DNA from: Candidatus Riflebacteria bacterium HGW-Riflebacteria-2
GTDB lineage: Bacteria; Muiribacteriota; Ozemobacteria; Ozemobacterales; Ozemobacteraceae
Direction: 5' to 3'
Assembly (NCBI GenBank): GCA_002839435.1
Contig: PGYA01000044.1
Span: 1 to 37,376, forward strand
Length of the DNA: 37,376 nucleotides
Below, piece by piece: positions 6,633 to 14,531 of this stretch; positions within the stretch are counted from its first letter, which is position 1, and the number at the start of each line of letters is the position of its first letter. The notes beneath the pieces are model-generated. The model worked only from the letters and a program-made list of their open reading frames with translations, was not told where the DNA came from and searched no databases. The translations under genes were made by a program, and so were the position numbers.

Positions 6633-8052
6633 CAGGCATGCTGACAATGTAAAGCTGCTTGTGGTTTTTCTCTGGTTGCTGGCTATTGCACTGACAGCGA
6701 TGTTGATTCCAGTGTATGATTGGGCTTTGCCGGCAGTTTTTGGCATAATCATCATCTGTTTTGCCTATTTGCGGGATCAGATCATGATTCAATCTTCTGC
6801 TGTCGAAGTCTGCGATTTTTACTCGAGAGTGCACGAACTCGATAGCCTGCAGATTCTGCAAAGCGAGCGTCCTTACAGCAAAATTCTTAATACTGTACTC
6901 GATCTCGGCCACTTTGACTGGGCTGTGCTGTTTCTGATGGATTTCGAAAGAGACAGCTTCGTAGCCGTTGAAGCGGCCGGAATTGAATTGAACAGATTTT
7001 CCGCAGTCAATTTTGACCAGATTGCCAGTGAACCCGGTCTCGATGACGTAACGCTTTCATTGAGACTTCTCGAGCACGCCTTCAAGGAACATGAATTCCG
7101 CGGTGCTCTGGCCGGAACCACGCTGGTCTGTAACCACACTTTTTATGGCTGTATGCTGGTCGGTCGCGATGACCCTGATTGTGAACTCAGCGAAGACGAC
7201 AACTTCAGACTCGAATTACTCTCTGATCAGATTTCGATCTGCCTGCATAATTATCGCATGCATAAGGAACTGGCATTGCGCGCCGAAGATCTTTCTGAAC
7301 GTCAGGTTCAGATTCAGCGTGAACTCGAAATGTCGCGCATTGTTCAGGAAGGCGTCATGCAGCGCGAAGCACCTTCTTTTCCGGGCCTTTCTGCAGCAAC
7401 CTACAGTCGGCCGGCTCGCTTTATCGGCGGCGACTTTGTCAGATATGTTGAAGAGCCTGGCCAGGGCCGCCTCGGCATTCTTATAGGTGATGTCAGCGGC
7501 AAAGGAATTCCGGCTGCGTTGGTAATGGCTGTTGTTGTCTGTCTTTTTAACGAAAAGACCAGCCTCGACATGCCGCCCGACCGTCTGTTGTCAGATATTA
7601 ATGTAGCAATGAAAAGTTTTCTGGGGGCGCGTTCACGCTTTAATTCATCGGCACTCTGGGGTATTTTTGATCTCGAACGCAAATGTTTTCATTATGCCAG
7701 CGCTGGTCACGATTTCCCGCTCCATCTTGATTTCAGAAAGAGCGAGATCAGGGAACTGGTTTCAACCGGCACGCTGCTCGGGATTTTCAACGAAAGTGAA
7801 TACCAAAGTATCGAAGTGACAGTTGATGAGGGTGACAAGATTATGTTTTATTCAGATGGCCTGGTAGATTTTTTTGAATATAATCTGGGTTACTCTGATG
7901 GCTACGCTGAACTTAAAAACTTTCTGCTTGAACGCCGGACAAAAACTTCTCAGGAAATTGTAAACGAAATCACCACACTGGTCGAAAATTCGACAGGACC
8001 AACCAAAGACGATATTACTGTCGCGGTATTTTCAATTGCCAACTTTACCTGA
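6622..8052 (+). CDS. Membrane-anchored GAF + SpoIIE-type PP2C phosphatase
   Basis: About 476 residues. Two TM helices (about residues 10-50) are followed by a GAF-like domain (about 75-215), a short coiled linker (about 215-250) and a SpoIIE/RsbU phosphatase domain (about 255-475). Catalytic aspartates are all present: GGDF (D271), GDVSGKG (D290), SDG (D412) and KDDIT (D463/D464). GGDF is followed by VRY rather than the usual YD. It should dephosphorylate a STAS-type partner or similar in response to a signal read by GAF. No partner anti-sigma factor is in the window. The start is a TTG overlapping the upstream gene; no strong Shine-Dalgarno is visible and no ATG precedes the first TM helix. 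Confidence 0.9.
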   Translation: MKTNRHADNVKLLVVFLWLLAIALTAMLIPVYDWALPAVFGIIIICFAYLRDQIMIQSSAVEVCDFYSRVHELDSLQILQSERPYSKILNTVLDLGHFDWAVLFLMDFERDSFVAVEAAGIELNRFSAVNFDQIASEPGLDDVTLSLRLLEHAFKEHEFRGALAGTTLVCNHTFYGCMLVGRDDPDCELSEDDNFRLELLSDQISICLHNYRMHKELALRAEDLSERQVQIQRELEMSRIVQEGVMQREAPSFPGLSAATYSRPARFIGGDFVRYVEEPGQGRLGILIGDVSGKGIPAALVMAVVVCLFNEKTSLDMPPDRLLSDINVAMKSFLGARSRFNSSALWGIFDLERKCFHYASAGHDFPLHLDFRKSEIRELVSTGTLLGIFNESEYQSIEVTVDEGDKIMFYSDGLVDFFEYNLGYSDGYAELKNFLLERRTKTSQEIVNEITTLVENSTGPTKDDITVAVFSIANFT

Positions 8053-8059
8053 GCCAGGA

Positions 8060-10741
8060 TTGCAGCTTAAATCATCAATTGTCGCCACTATTATGCTGGC
8101 GCTGTTCGTTTTTGCGTCGGTTCTTCCCGCTTCAGCATCGCAAGTTGTCGATGGTACTTTCCTGCTGCGTTCGCGTAAAAGCGAACTTGACGCGGCACTT
8201 CGCCAACAATATCTGAGCAGCAGTTCTTTCAGGGCTCAGGTTCGCGAGGCCTCGCGCGGCATAAGCCTGATACCGGGTGAAAGCGAAGTTGGCTTCCAGG
8301 TCTACAATTTTTCTTCAGGCAATTACGAGTATCGCGTTGGTAAGCTGGTGGCGCAGGGCAGGCATTGTCATGTTTTTATCGAGCGCGAAAATGCCGGTAT
8401 TTATGGTGAACGTGCTCTTAAAACCTATAATCAGATTGTGGAAAATTTTGACAACCGGGTCTATAAAACCGTAGACAGCTGGTTTGGCCGGCCCGTGGTG
8501 CCGCCGGAATTCAATCTGCCAGACGAGCGTGTTTATATTTTTCTGGTGGATATCAGGGACAGCTTCGCAGAAGGCTATGTGGCGGGTTACTTCGATCATC
8601 GCGATATAGACAGCCTGTTTGGCAACCAGAAGCCGGTATTTTTTATGGACATTTCACCCGGCGATCCCGGTGATCCCGATGATAAGGGCAACCAGTTTTA
8701 TCGCACCCTGGCGCATGAACTACAGCACATGGTTAATTTTTCAATCCGGCATGGCAATCAGACAGTAGAGCAGGAGCGCTGGCTTGACGAAGGATTTTCA
8801 ATGTTCTGTGAGTATGTTTTTTCGGGTGAAGTCGGCCAGACTGGGGAGCGCTGGCCCCCCGAGCCACATTTTGCGCGCTTTCTTGAGAACCCCGCTATAA
8901 ACCTGGTCAGTAACAGCAAAGAGAGCTGGTTTCGCGAAGATATTCTCTTCAGACAATATGGTGCTTCATTTGCATTTGTCACCTGGCTGGTAGAGAAATA
9001 CGGCGGGGAAAACACTTCGTTGCAGCAGCAGTTTCTGCGTGAGCTGGTGCAGTCGCGCGAAAATGGTGCGGCTGCCATAAATGCTTTGCTGATATCGGTT
9101 AATACCAGTTTTAACGAGGCTTTCGCCAATTTCATCATGGGTTTGCATGTCGAAGATTCGGGTAATCCCCTCTGGGAGTTTGCCGACACAAATGCCGCAT
9201 TTGGCAAAGACCTTGCGGCCATGTTGCCGCTGCGTTTCGTTCAACACTACTTTGCCAGTGATGGCGGTTCTTTTGTCGGTGGGCATGGGCAGGTGATTCC
9301 AAATAGCGTGCTGCTCGAAGAGATTTATGGCAAAGGTCAGGTAAACGTTACCATGTCATTCGAAGAGGGAATGACTCCCTATCTGGCCGAAATTCCACAC
9401 AACGCCCCCGGTTTTTTGCGTCCCCTGCATCCTGACCATCGTGGCCAGGTTAGCTTGCACGCAGACTTCAGCAGTCAGCGTCGTTATTTCCTGTTGCCGA
9501 TAGCTGTTAACCCTGATGTTTCAGACAGCACGACCCTGAATTACTCGTTCAAGACAGATACAGCGACCATGGTTCTTTATCCGGTAGCACACCCGGTTTT
9601 TTCTGATCAGATACTGATCTTTCTCAAATCTTTTTCAGGCCCGATAGAAGCCCCGCCGACACTGCGGGTCTTTTTTGGCAACCTTATCGATACTCCTGAA
9701 TTCATAAGCGCTGATGCTGGTAATACGACTTATATGGCACATTATCAGTTGCCGGGCGATGGCCGCGGTCATGCTGTCTGTTACTATGGCGAAAATTCGT
9801 GTTCATTCAGCTTTTCGGCAGCTCGCAACCGCGAACAGGACAACGTTCAATTGCCTCTCGCCAATGTTTATCTCAAGATAGAACAGGGCGCATCTGAAGG
9901 TTTGCTGATGTTCTCGCAGTCTGATGCCATGTTCCTTTCTCCTGTTGCCGAAGTTCTCGCCGGGCCATTCGATATAATATTGCCAGAAGCTGCTTCGGCT
10001 GCAGTTGTGTTCAATGCCGATACCTACCAGGCTCCCCGCGCTGGCTGGTGCCGGGTTGATGATTCTGGTTCAATTATTGACTGGCAGCCTTTAGGGCCTG
10101 CCAGTAATGCCCGACAGGCGTCGGTTGCGGTTGCCGGCCGCTATTTTCTGCTTAATGACCGGGCTGCACCGTCTTTGTCGCTGCCCCGGGTTCGTCAGAT
10201 AGACGCAAATCATCTATTGATAGATGTTGTCGCCGCAGACGATCTTTCGGGTGCTGATTTTTCCGGAATACGTGTAATGGCTAACAATCGGCAGGTAAAA
10301 GCATCATATTCAGCCAGAACTTCGACAATAGACCTGCTGGTTGCCTCTCTCGATCATGGCGAAAACAATATTACAGTTGAGCTGGCTGACCGCGCCGGCA
10401 ATCTGGCGCGTGCCTCTATCATTGGGCAAGGACTGGCGCCAATTGCCCGCGCCCGCGCCGAAGTGTTTCCCAACCCCTGTCGACAGCAGGCCCGTATTAG
10501 AATGAATTTTTCGGGTGCGCCTCTGGTCAATCATGCCGAAGTCAAAATTTATGACACAGCTGGCCATCATCTGGTGACACTGCCGCTAGACCAGGAAACC
10601 GCTGCGATATATGGCACCAGCTGGGATTTATGCAGCAAAAGCGGCAAACCTGTGAGCAACGGTGTTTATCTTTACCGTATCAACGCTTCAGCCGATACGC
10701 AAAAATTTCGCGCCTCCGGTAAAATCGCCGTTCTCCGCTGA
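8060..10741 (+). CDS. Secreted M30/M6-like zinc metallopeptidase with FlgD/T9SS-like C-terminal domain
   Basis: About 893 residues with a signal peptide (QLKSSIVATIMLALFVFASVLPASAS). The catalytic motif is HELQH (H219, E220, H223) with the third ligand in WLDEGF (E244). This gluzincin arrangement and the surrounding sequence resemble hyicolysin (M30); M6 is the alternative. Beta-rich Ig-like domains follow, and the last 90 residues start with VFPNP and contain KIYDTAG, WDL and NGVYLYRI, as in FlgD-Ig and type IX sorting domains. It ends in KIAVLR, exactly like the paralogue at 21771. The start is uncertain: TTG 8060 gives the best signal peptide, TTG 8036 overlaps the phosphatase gene by 17 bases, and ATG 8093 would lose the basic N-region. 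It is probably the last gene of the operon beginning at 6018. Confidence 0.85.
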   Translation: MQLKSSIVATIMLALFVFASVLPASASQVVDGTFLLRSRKSELDAALRQQYLSSSSFRAQVREASRGISLIPGESEVGFQVYNFSSGNYEYRVGKLVAQGRHCHVFIERENAGIYGERALKTYNQIVENFDNRVYKTVDSWFGRPVVPPEFNLPDERVYIFLVDIRDSFAEGYVAGYFDHRDIDSLFGNQKPVFFMDISPGDPGDPDDKGNQFYRTLAHELQHMVNFSIRHGNQTVEQERWLDEGFSMFCEYVFSGEVGQTGERWPPEPHFARFLENPAINLVSNSKESWFREDILFRQYGASFAFVTWLVEKYGGENTSLQQQFLRELVQSRENGAAAINALLISVNTSFNEAFANFIMGLHVEDSGNPLWEFADTNAAFGKDLAAMLPLRFVQHYFASDGGSFVGGHGQVIPNSVLLEEIYGKGQVNVTMSFEEGMTPYLAEIPHNAPGFLRPLHPDHRGQVSLHADFSSQRRYFLLPIAVNPDVSDSTTLNYSFKTDTATMVLYPVAHPVFSDQILIFLKSFSGPIEAPPTLRVFFGNLIDTPEFISADAGNTTYMAHYQLPGDGRGHAVCYYGENSCSFSFSAARNREQDNVQLPLANVYLKIEQGASEGLLMFSQSDAMFLSPVAEVLAGPFDIILPEAASAAVVFNADTYQAPRAGWCRVDDSGSIIDWQPLGPASNARQASVAVAGRYFLLNDRAAPSLSLPRVRQIDANHLLIDVVAADDLSGADFSGIRVMANNRQVKASYSARTSTIDLLVASLDHGENNITVELADRAGNLARASIIGQGLAPIARARAEVFPNPCRQQARIRMNFSGAPLVNHAEVKIYDTAGHHLVTLPLDQETAAIYGTSWDLCSKSGKPVSNGVYLYRINASADTQKFRASGKIAVLR

Positions 10742-10828
10742 TCTCTAAACTCGTGCCCGGGAATCAAGCACAAGACAACCGTTGTCTGTCACATATTAGT
10801 TGCAAAGCTGTAAAACGTCGCTGCGCTT

Positions 10829-13186
10829 TTACTTTGTATAAGCCTTTAGGGCGCGCTGATACCTGGCCTTGGTCTTCTGAAATTCTTCGAGCTTCTGTTT
10901 GGCCAGAGTCTGGTCACCGCTGTTGATTGCCTGCACATAAGCTTTGTAGGAGTCTTCGTAGATGTCTTTAACCTTCTTGAGGTTGGGGTGCATCTGACCG
11001 TAGGGAATTTTATCGACTTCTGGAGCCAACCTGACACCGTAAGGGTCAGCATTTGGCGTCGATCTTGTTTGCGTGGGCAACTGTAGAGTGTCGGCTGATT
11101 GCACACTCAGCATGTAGGCCGGCTGAACCTCGCTGGCTGCCGGTGTCTGCGCTTGATCTCTATCTTTCTTGTAGCCGAATAGTTTGGCTATGGCTGAGAA
11201 AAGCTTTTCGCCGACTATACCGCCTACTATACTGCCGAGCATGGTTCCAACTATGGGTATCGGAATCATCGAACCAAGCATGGCGCCGAGAGTCGATCCT
11301 GCGGCCTGACCGGCAATCGCAACCGGATCAAGCGCTTTGATTGCGGCTTTAAAGCTCATGCCACTACCAAGGTTTCCGCCGAGCGAACCGCCGACCAGTG
11401 CTGTTAATGTCGGCAGCAGCGCGCCAGCGATAGTTCCGACGATAGGGATCGGAACAAAAGTCTGTATCAGTGGAGTGAAAACCTGGCCGGCTGCCGCGCC
11501 AAGCGACGAGCCAACGACATTGCCGACAAACTGCATTGATGCAACTGATTTAACCGCGTCCTTGACGCTGACTTTCTGGCCGTTCATCAGCTGACTGGCA
11601 AGATTTATCGCAATTGACGTGCCGGCGGTCATCGCCAGGTTTTTAACGCTGAAAGACTGCTTGATCGAGCTGGCAGCGTTCTGGACACCCTGTCCAAGAG
11701 CTTTCTGTGTTTTTATGAGAGTTTCACTCAATCTTAATGATCTGAACTCAGAAGTTGTCTGGTCGCTGTAGGCGCGTGAACCATCGATTGCGCCATCGAT
11801 TTTGCCTTCGACGACAGCCTGTCGGTAAAGGGCTTCGTTGGTGTCGTTGTAGTTGGCGAGTTTGGAGTCATAATCCGCTTTCAGCTGAACTTTTGCGCCC
11901 GGGTCAGTGGCGTTCTGCCAGGCCTGCTGGGCATCGTGGACTTCTTTATATCTGGTAGTGGCATTTCCATCAACTGTTGCATACTTGGTATTGTCGAGGA
12001 ACTGCTTGACCATCTGACTGCGGTCTTCGGGAAATTTCTGAATGTAGGCATCGACAAAATCGCGGTATGTCTGGGGTTTGCTGCTTTCAAAAACCTGGCA
12101 GATTTTCGAATATGGTGCCTGTATGCGGTTGCTCGAAAGAACGTCATAGAACAACGAGGCGTTGACACCTTCCGTAGAAAGCATTTCCATGCCGTTTTTC
12201 AGTACGCCGTCGTTGGGACCGGTCGTTACACCCTGATTTTTGAAAATATATTTGTTGTCAGCGATATTCTTATGGGTCTTTATTCGCCAGGAAGTGGCAT
12301 TATCATGATGTTCTCGGGTAGAAAGCGCTTCGATGGCTTCGGCCCAGCCCTCTGATATAGCGAAACCTTCATCGGAAACTGTGTTCTTCGAGTGCGCGCC
12401 GTAATAGTTGGTTGCCGGGTAATTGTTGCGCTCGTAGAGCTGATCCATGATCATGTGCCCGGTCTCATGTGCAATCACTGAAGCGGCCGAGGGGTCAGTC
12501 ATGCCGCCGTTGAAAACTTCGCTGTTGGAAGGAATTACCACACGGTTCACGTTAGAATTATCGCGATAACTGATCTGCCCGTTGGCGCCCTGCTCGGCCA
12601 GAACAAAGCCGCGCGCGTCGTGATGAACGCCGCCAGAATTATCAACTTCGAGATAAACCGGCTTTTTCAGATCGTTTACCAGCCATTCAGCGAAGGCAGG
12701 GTCTTTGGTTCCCTGGGCCACGTCCTGTTGGAGCTGGCCTATTTTGTAATTTCTCGCTTCGACCTGCATCGACACAGTCTGACGTAAACCGGGATTGTTC
12801 TCGATATAGGTTTTAAGCTGTTGATAGCGGGGGTCTGTGTTGGGCAGAGCCTTGAGGACTTCAGCTTGATTGCCCAGAAAATCTTTAGTGCTGGTAACCG
12901 AGGAATTGCTGTCTACAGGTGTAACCAACTTGAAATGAGCCATTGGCGCTTCATCGGCCAGCACCTGGCTTATAATGCGGTTGTGGCTGCCTTTTACATA
13001 GTATTTGCCAGTTTTCGTGTCAAACTCAGGCACCACTGACTGAACAACATTGCCCGCGTCGTCTCTGACTACGTAGCGTATCCCCTCAGATGTCGCTACA
13101 AATGAGCCGGTCGCCGAAACCATGCTGCTGAAGAAAACTGCCAGCATTACCAGTATGCATAGCCTTACCGACCGTAATCTTTTCAT
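10829..13186 (-). CDS. Exported metallopeptidase with duplicated glycine-zipper region
   Basis: A 785-residue protein with a signal peptide (first ~25 residues). HETGH (H240, E241, H244) and a downstream SEGWAEA (E279) mark a gluzincin-type zinc peptidase. A Gln/Lys-rich helical stretch follows. Residues about 539-680 are a Gly/Ala-rich hydrophobic region holding two copies of a repeat (K-x-A-V/I-K, G-x-x-G-S-x-L-G-A-x-x-G, then PIPIVGT, at about 539-585 and 610-648), typical of glycine zippers that pack in membranes. The C-terminal 100 residues are polar with a coiled-coil tendency. I know no family with this order. A pore-forming or membrane-inserting effector is one possibility; an envelope housekeeping protease is another. 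Start: ATG with GGAGG about 9 bases upstream and a strong promoter. Confidence 0.8.
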   Translation of the reverse strand: MKRLRSVRLCILVMLAVFFSSMVSATGSFVATSEGIRYVVRDDAGNVVQSVVPEFDTKTGKYYVKGSHNRIISQVLADEAPMAHFKLVTPVDSNSSVTSTKDFLGNQAEVLKALPNTDPRYQQLKTYIENNPGLRQTVSMQVEARNYKIGQLQQDVAQGTKDPAFAEWLVNDLKKPVYLEVDNSGGVHHDARGFVLAEQGANGQISYRDNSNVNRVVIPSNSEVFNGGMTDPSAASVIAHETGHMIMDQLYERNNYPATNYYGAHSKNTVSDEGFAISEGWAEAIEALSTREHHDNATSWRIKTHKNIADNKYIFKNQGVTTGPNDGVLKNGMEMLSTEGVNASLFYDVLSSNRIQAPYSKICQVFESSKPQTYRDFVDAYIQKFPEDRSQMVKQFLDNTKYATVDGNATTRYKEVHDAQQAWQNATDPGAKVQLKADYDSKLANYNDTNEALYRQAVVEGKIDGAIDGSRAYSDQTTSEFRSLRLSETLIKTQKALGQGVQNAASSIKQSFSVKNLAMTAGTSIAINLASQLMNGQKVSVKDAVKSVASMQFVGNVVGSSLGAAAGQVFTPLIQTFVPIPIVGTIAGALLPTLTALVGGSLGGNLGSGMSFKAAIKALDPVAIAGQAAGSTLGAMLGSMIPIPIVGTMLGSIVGGIVGEKLFSAIAKLFGYKKDRDQAQTPAASEVQPAYMLSVQSADTLQLPTQTRSTPNADPYGVRLAPEVDKIPYGQMHPNLKKVKDIYEDSYKAYVQAINSGDQTLAKQKLEEFQKTKARYQRALKAYTK

Positions 13187-13222
13187 TTCCTGCCTCCAGA
13201 GACTAAGGGGATATTTTAATCA

Positions 13223-13251
13223 ATTATAACTTTTATTCTGCCATGCCACAA
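13223..13251 (-). promoter_or_regulatory. Promoter of the glycine-zipper metallopeptidase gene
   Basis: On the minus strand TTGTGG (13246-13251), a 17-base spacer and a perfect TATAAT (13223-13228). The predicted leader is about 30 bases and contains the GGAGG ribosome binding site. It lies between this gene and the nagB stop codon, so the two minus-strand genes are probably separate units. Confidence 0.65.
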
Positions 13252-13286
13252 GGTACCCCCGGCCGCCGAAATAGTGCGACCAAATA

Positions 13287-14072
13287 CTAGTCCCAGAGTT
13301 GCCAGGCGGGTTTGCCGGCGTAGACATCAAGATAATACTGTTTTCGCTTTAGTTTGCCGGCGGCTTCGGGGTCGAGCAGCACGATTGTCTTCTCATGAAA
13401 CTGTAATACGCTTCCCGGGCACGAAGCTGAAACCGGGCCCTCGATCATGTCGCGCACAGCTTCAGCCTTGTCTCTGCCGAATGCGAGCAGGACGCACTGC
13501 CTTGCTTCCATTATTGTGCCAAGACCCATGGTGACGACATGCCTCGGAACCTTGTCTTCGCTGCCGAAAAAGCGGGAATTGGCCTTGATGGTTTTCTGCG
13601 AGAGCGTTTTGAGGCGGGTGCGAGAAGCGAGTGACGAGCCCGGCTCGTTAAAAGCAAGATGGCCGTCATGACCTATGCCGAGCAGTTGCAGGTCTATGCC
13701 GCCGGCAACCTTGATCGCGGCTTCATAGGCAGCACAGCTGGCCGGAAGATCTTGTGCCATGCCATCGGGCAGGTGGCTTGCCCCTTTTGCCAGGTCTAAC
13801 TGGCTGAACAGATTCTTGTGCATTTCACTGTAGAAAGAGCAGGGGTGAGACGGATCGAGCCCGACATATTCGTCGAGGTTGAAAGTCGTCACGTTTTTGA
13901 ATGACAGGGACTCTTCGCGATGCATGCGCACGAGTTCTTTATAGAGTGCCAGAGGTGTCGACCCGGTCGCCAGTCCGAGAACTGCCTTCGCCTTATCTCT
14001 GATCAGGCGTGCAATGATTTTGGCGCCCAGTTTGCCCGCTTCGAGTTTGTCTGACTTTATGATTACTTCCAT
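13287..14072 (-). CDS. nagB: Glucosamine-6-phosphate deaminase
   Basis: A 261-residue cytosolic enzyme that converts glucosamine-6-phosphate to fructose-6-phosphate plus ammonia, the committed step feeding amino sugars into glycolysis. Motifs are ATGSTP (residues 35-40, phosphate binding), NLDEY (D67, general base) and GIGHDGHLAFNEPG (D136, H138, E143). The spacing of these residues matches the E. coli enzyme (D72, D141, H143, E148) exactly. ATG 14072 is preferred to the further upstream ATG at 14186 because GAGGAG lies just before it and a promoter lies between the two. NagA is not nearby, but a sugar kinase and transporter follow at 17.5-21.6 kb. Confidence 0.96.
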   Translation of the reverse strand: MEVIIKSDKLEAGKLGAKIIARLIRDKAKAVLGLATGSTPLALYKELVRMHREESLSFKNVTTFNLDEYVGLDPSHPCSFYSEMHKNLFSQLDLAKGASHLPDGMAQDLPASCAAYEAAIKVAGGIDLQLLGIGHDGHLAFNEPGSSLASRTRLKTLSQKTIKANSRFFGSEDKVPRHVVTMGLGTIMEARQCVLLAFGRDKAEAVRDMIEGPVSASCPGSVLQFHEKTIVLLDPEAAGKLKRKQYYLDVYAGKPAWQLWD

Positions 14073-14095
14073 TACTTTTTCTCCTCGTCTGCATG

Positions 14096-14111
14096 CAGAA
14101 TCCTGATTCTG
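14096..14111 (-). promoter_or_regulatory. Candidate operator at the nagB transcription start
   Basis: Inverted repeat CAGAATC-CT-GATTCTG (7-bp perfect arms, 2-base centre). It begins 4 bases downstream of the nagB -10 element and therefore covers the predicted transcription start, a typical repressor position. The regulator is not identifiable here. Confidence 0.5.
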
Positions 14112-14115
14112 TCGC

Positions 14116-14124
14116 ATTATATCA
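14116..14124 (-). promoter_or_regulatory. Extended -10 promoter of nagB
   Basis: On the minus strand TG-A-TATAAT, a perfect extended -10. The -35 region 17 bases upstream is weak, as expected for this promoter class. The predicted leader is about 38 bases. Confidence 0.6.
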
Positions 14125-14471
14125 CAATGCGCCATCTGCCGCAGACTTTCTAAAAGCGTGCAGGGCAAACGCAACAATAACTCCATGGCATTGCATTAAA
14201 ATTTGAGTAGAGAACAACAAAGGCCGCAGACCGGTATCTAATAAGCTCAAGCTTGTATCAAATTTTATCGCAATAGTTTTTTACAATCGACTGTTTTGCC
14301 GGCAAATTGTTCTGGGTGATTCGGCTTAGTTTGCAAAGTCGCATCAGATACTGCCTGACAGTCGCGCCGCTCTGCATTTTTTGCGTAACCTTTTTTGGGG
14401 CTGGTTGCCGCTGGCGCTGAGACCGCCAATAGTAGAGTGTTTTTCAGCCAAAGAGTCGGAATACTGTGTTT
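14125..14471. other. Intergenic region between divergent nagB and the SpoIID gene
   Basis: About 350 bases between two divergent promoters, with no gene I can support. A 70-codon minus-strand frame here (14265-14477) starts with TTG, has no ribosome binding site and runs into the SpoIID promoter, so I do not call it. A 12-bp perfect palindrome, TTTGCCGGCAAA, lies at 14295-14306 and could be a regulator site, though one such palindrome in this length is not rare by chance. Confidence 0.5.
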
Positions 14472-14499
14472 TTGCAATCTGCTGGAAACATGATAGAAT
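14472..14499 (+). promoter_or_regulatory. Promoter of the SpoIID-domain gene
   Basis: TTGCAA (14472-14477), a 16-base spacer, and TAGAAT (14494-14499) preceded by TG-A, so it is also an extended -10. The predicted leader is about 26 bases and carries the GAGGTGAAGG ribosome binding site. Confidence 0.65.
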
Positions 14500-14531
14500 T
14501 AAAGCTGTAAAATATATAGCGAGGTGAAGGA

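Noticed and set aside
10773..10787. 7-bp inverted repeat AGACAAC-C-GTTGTCT between convergent genes
   Set aside because: Loop too small for a hairpin terminator, no T-run, and no promoter nearby for it to act as an operator.
14265..14477. 70-codon minus-strand frame
   Set aside because: TTG start without a ribosome binding site, no recognisable protein features, and its start overlaps the promoter of the SpoIID gene.
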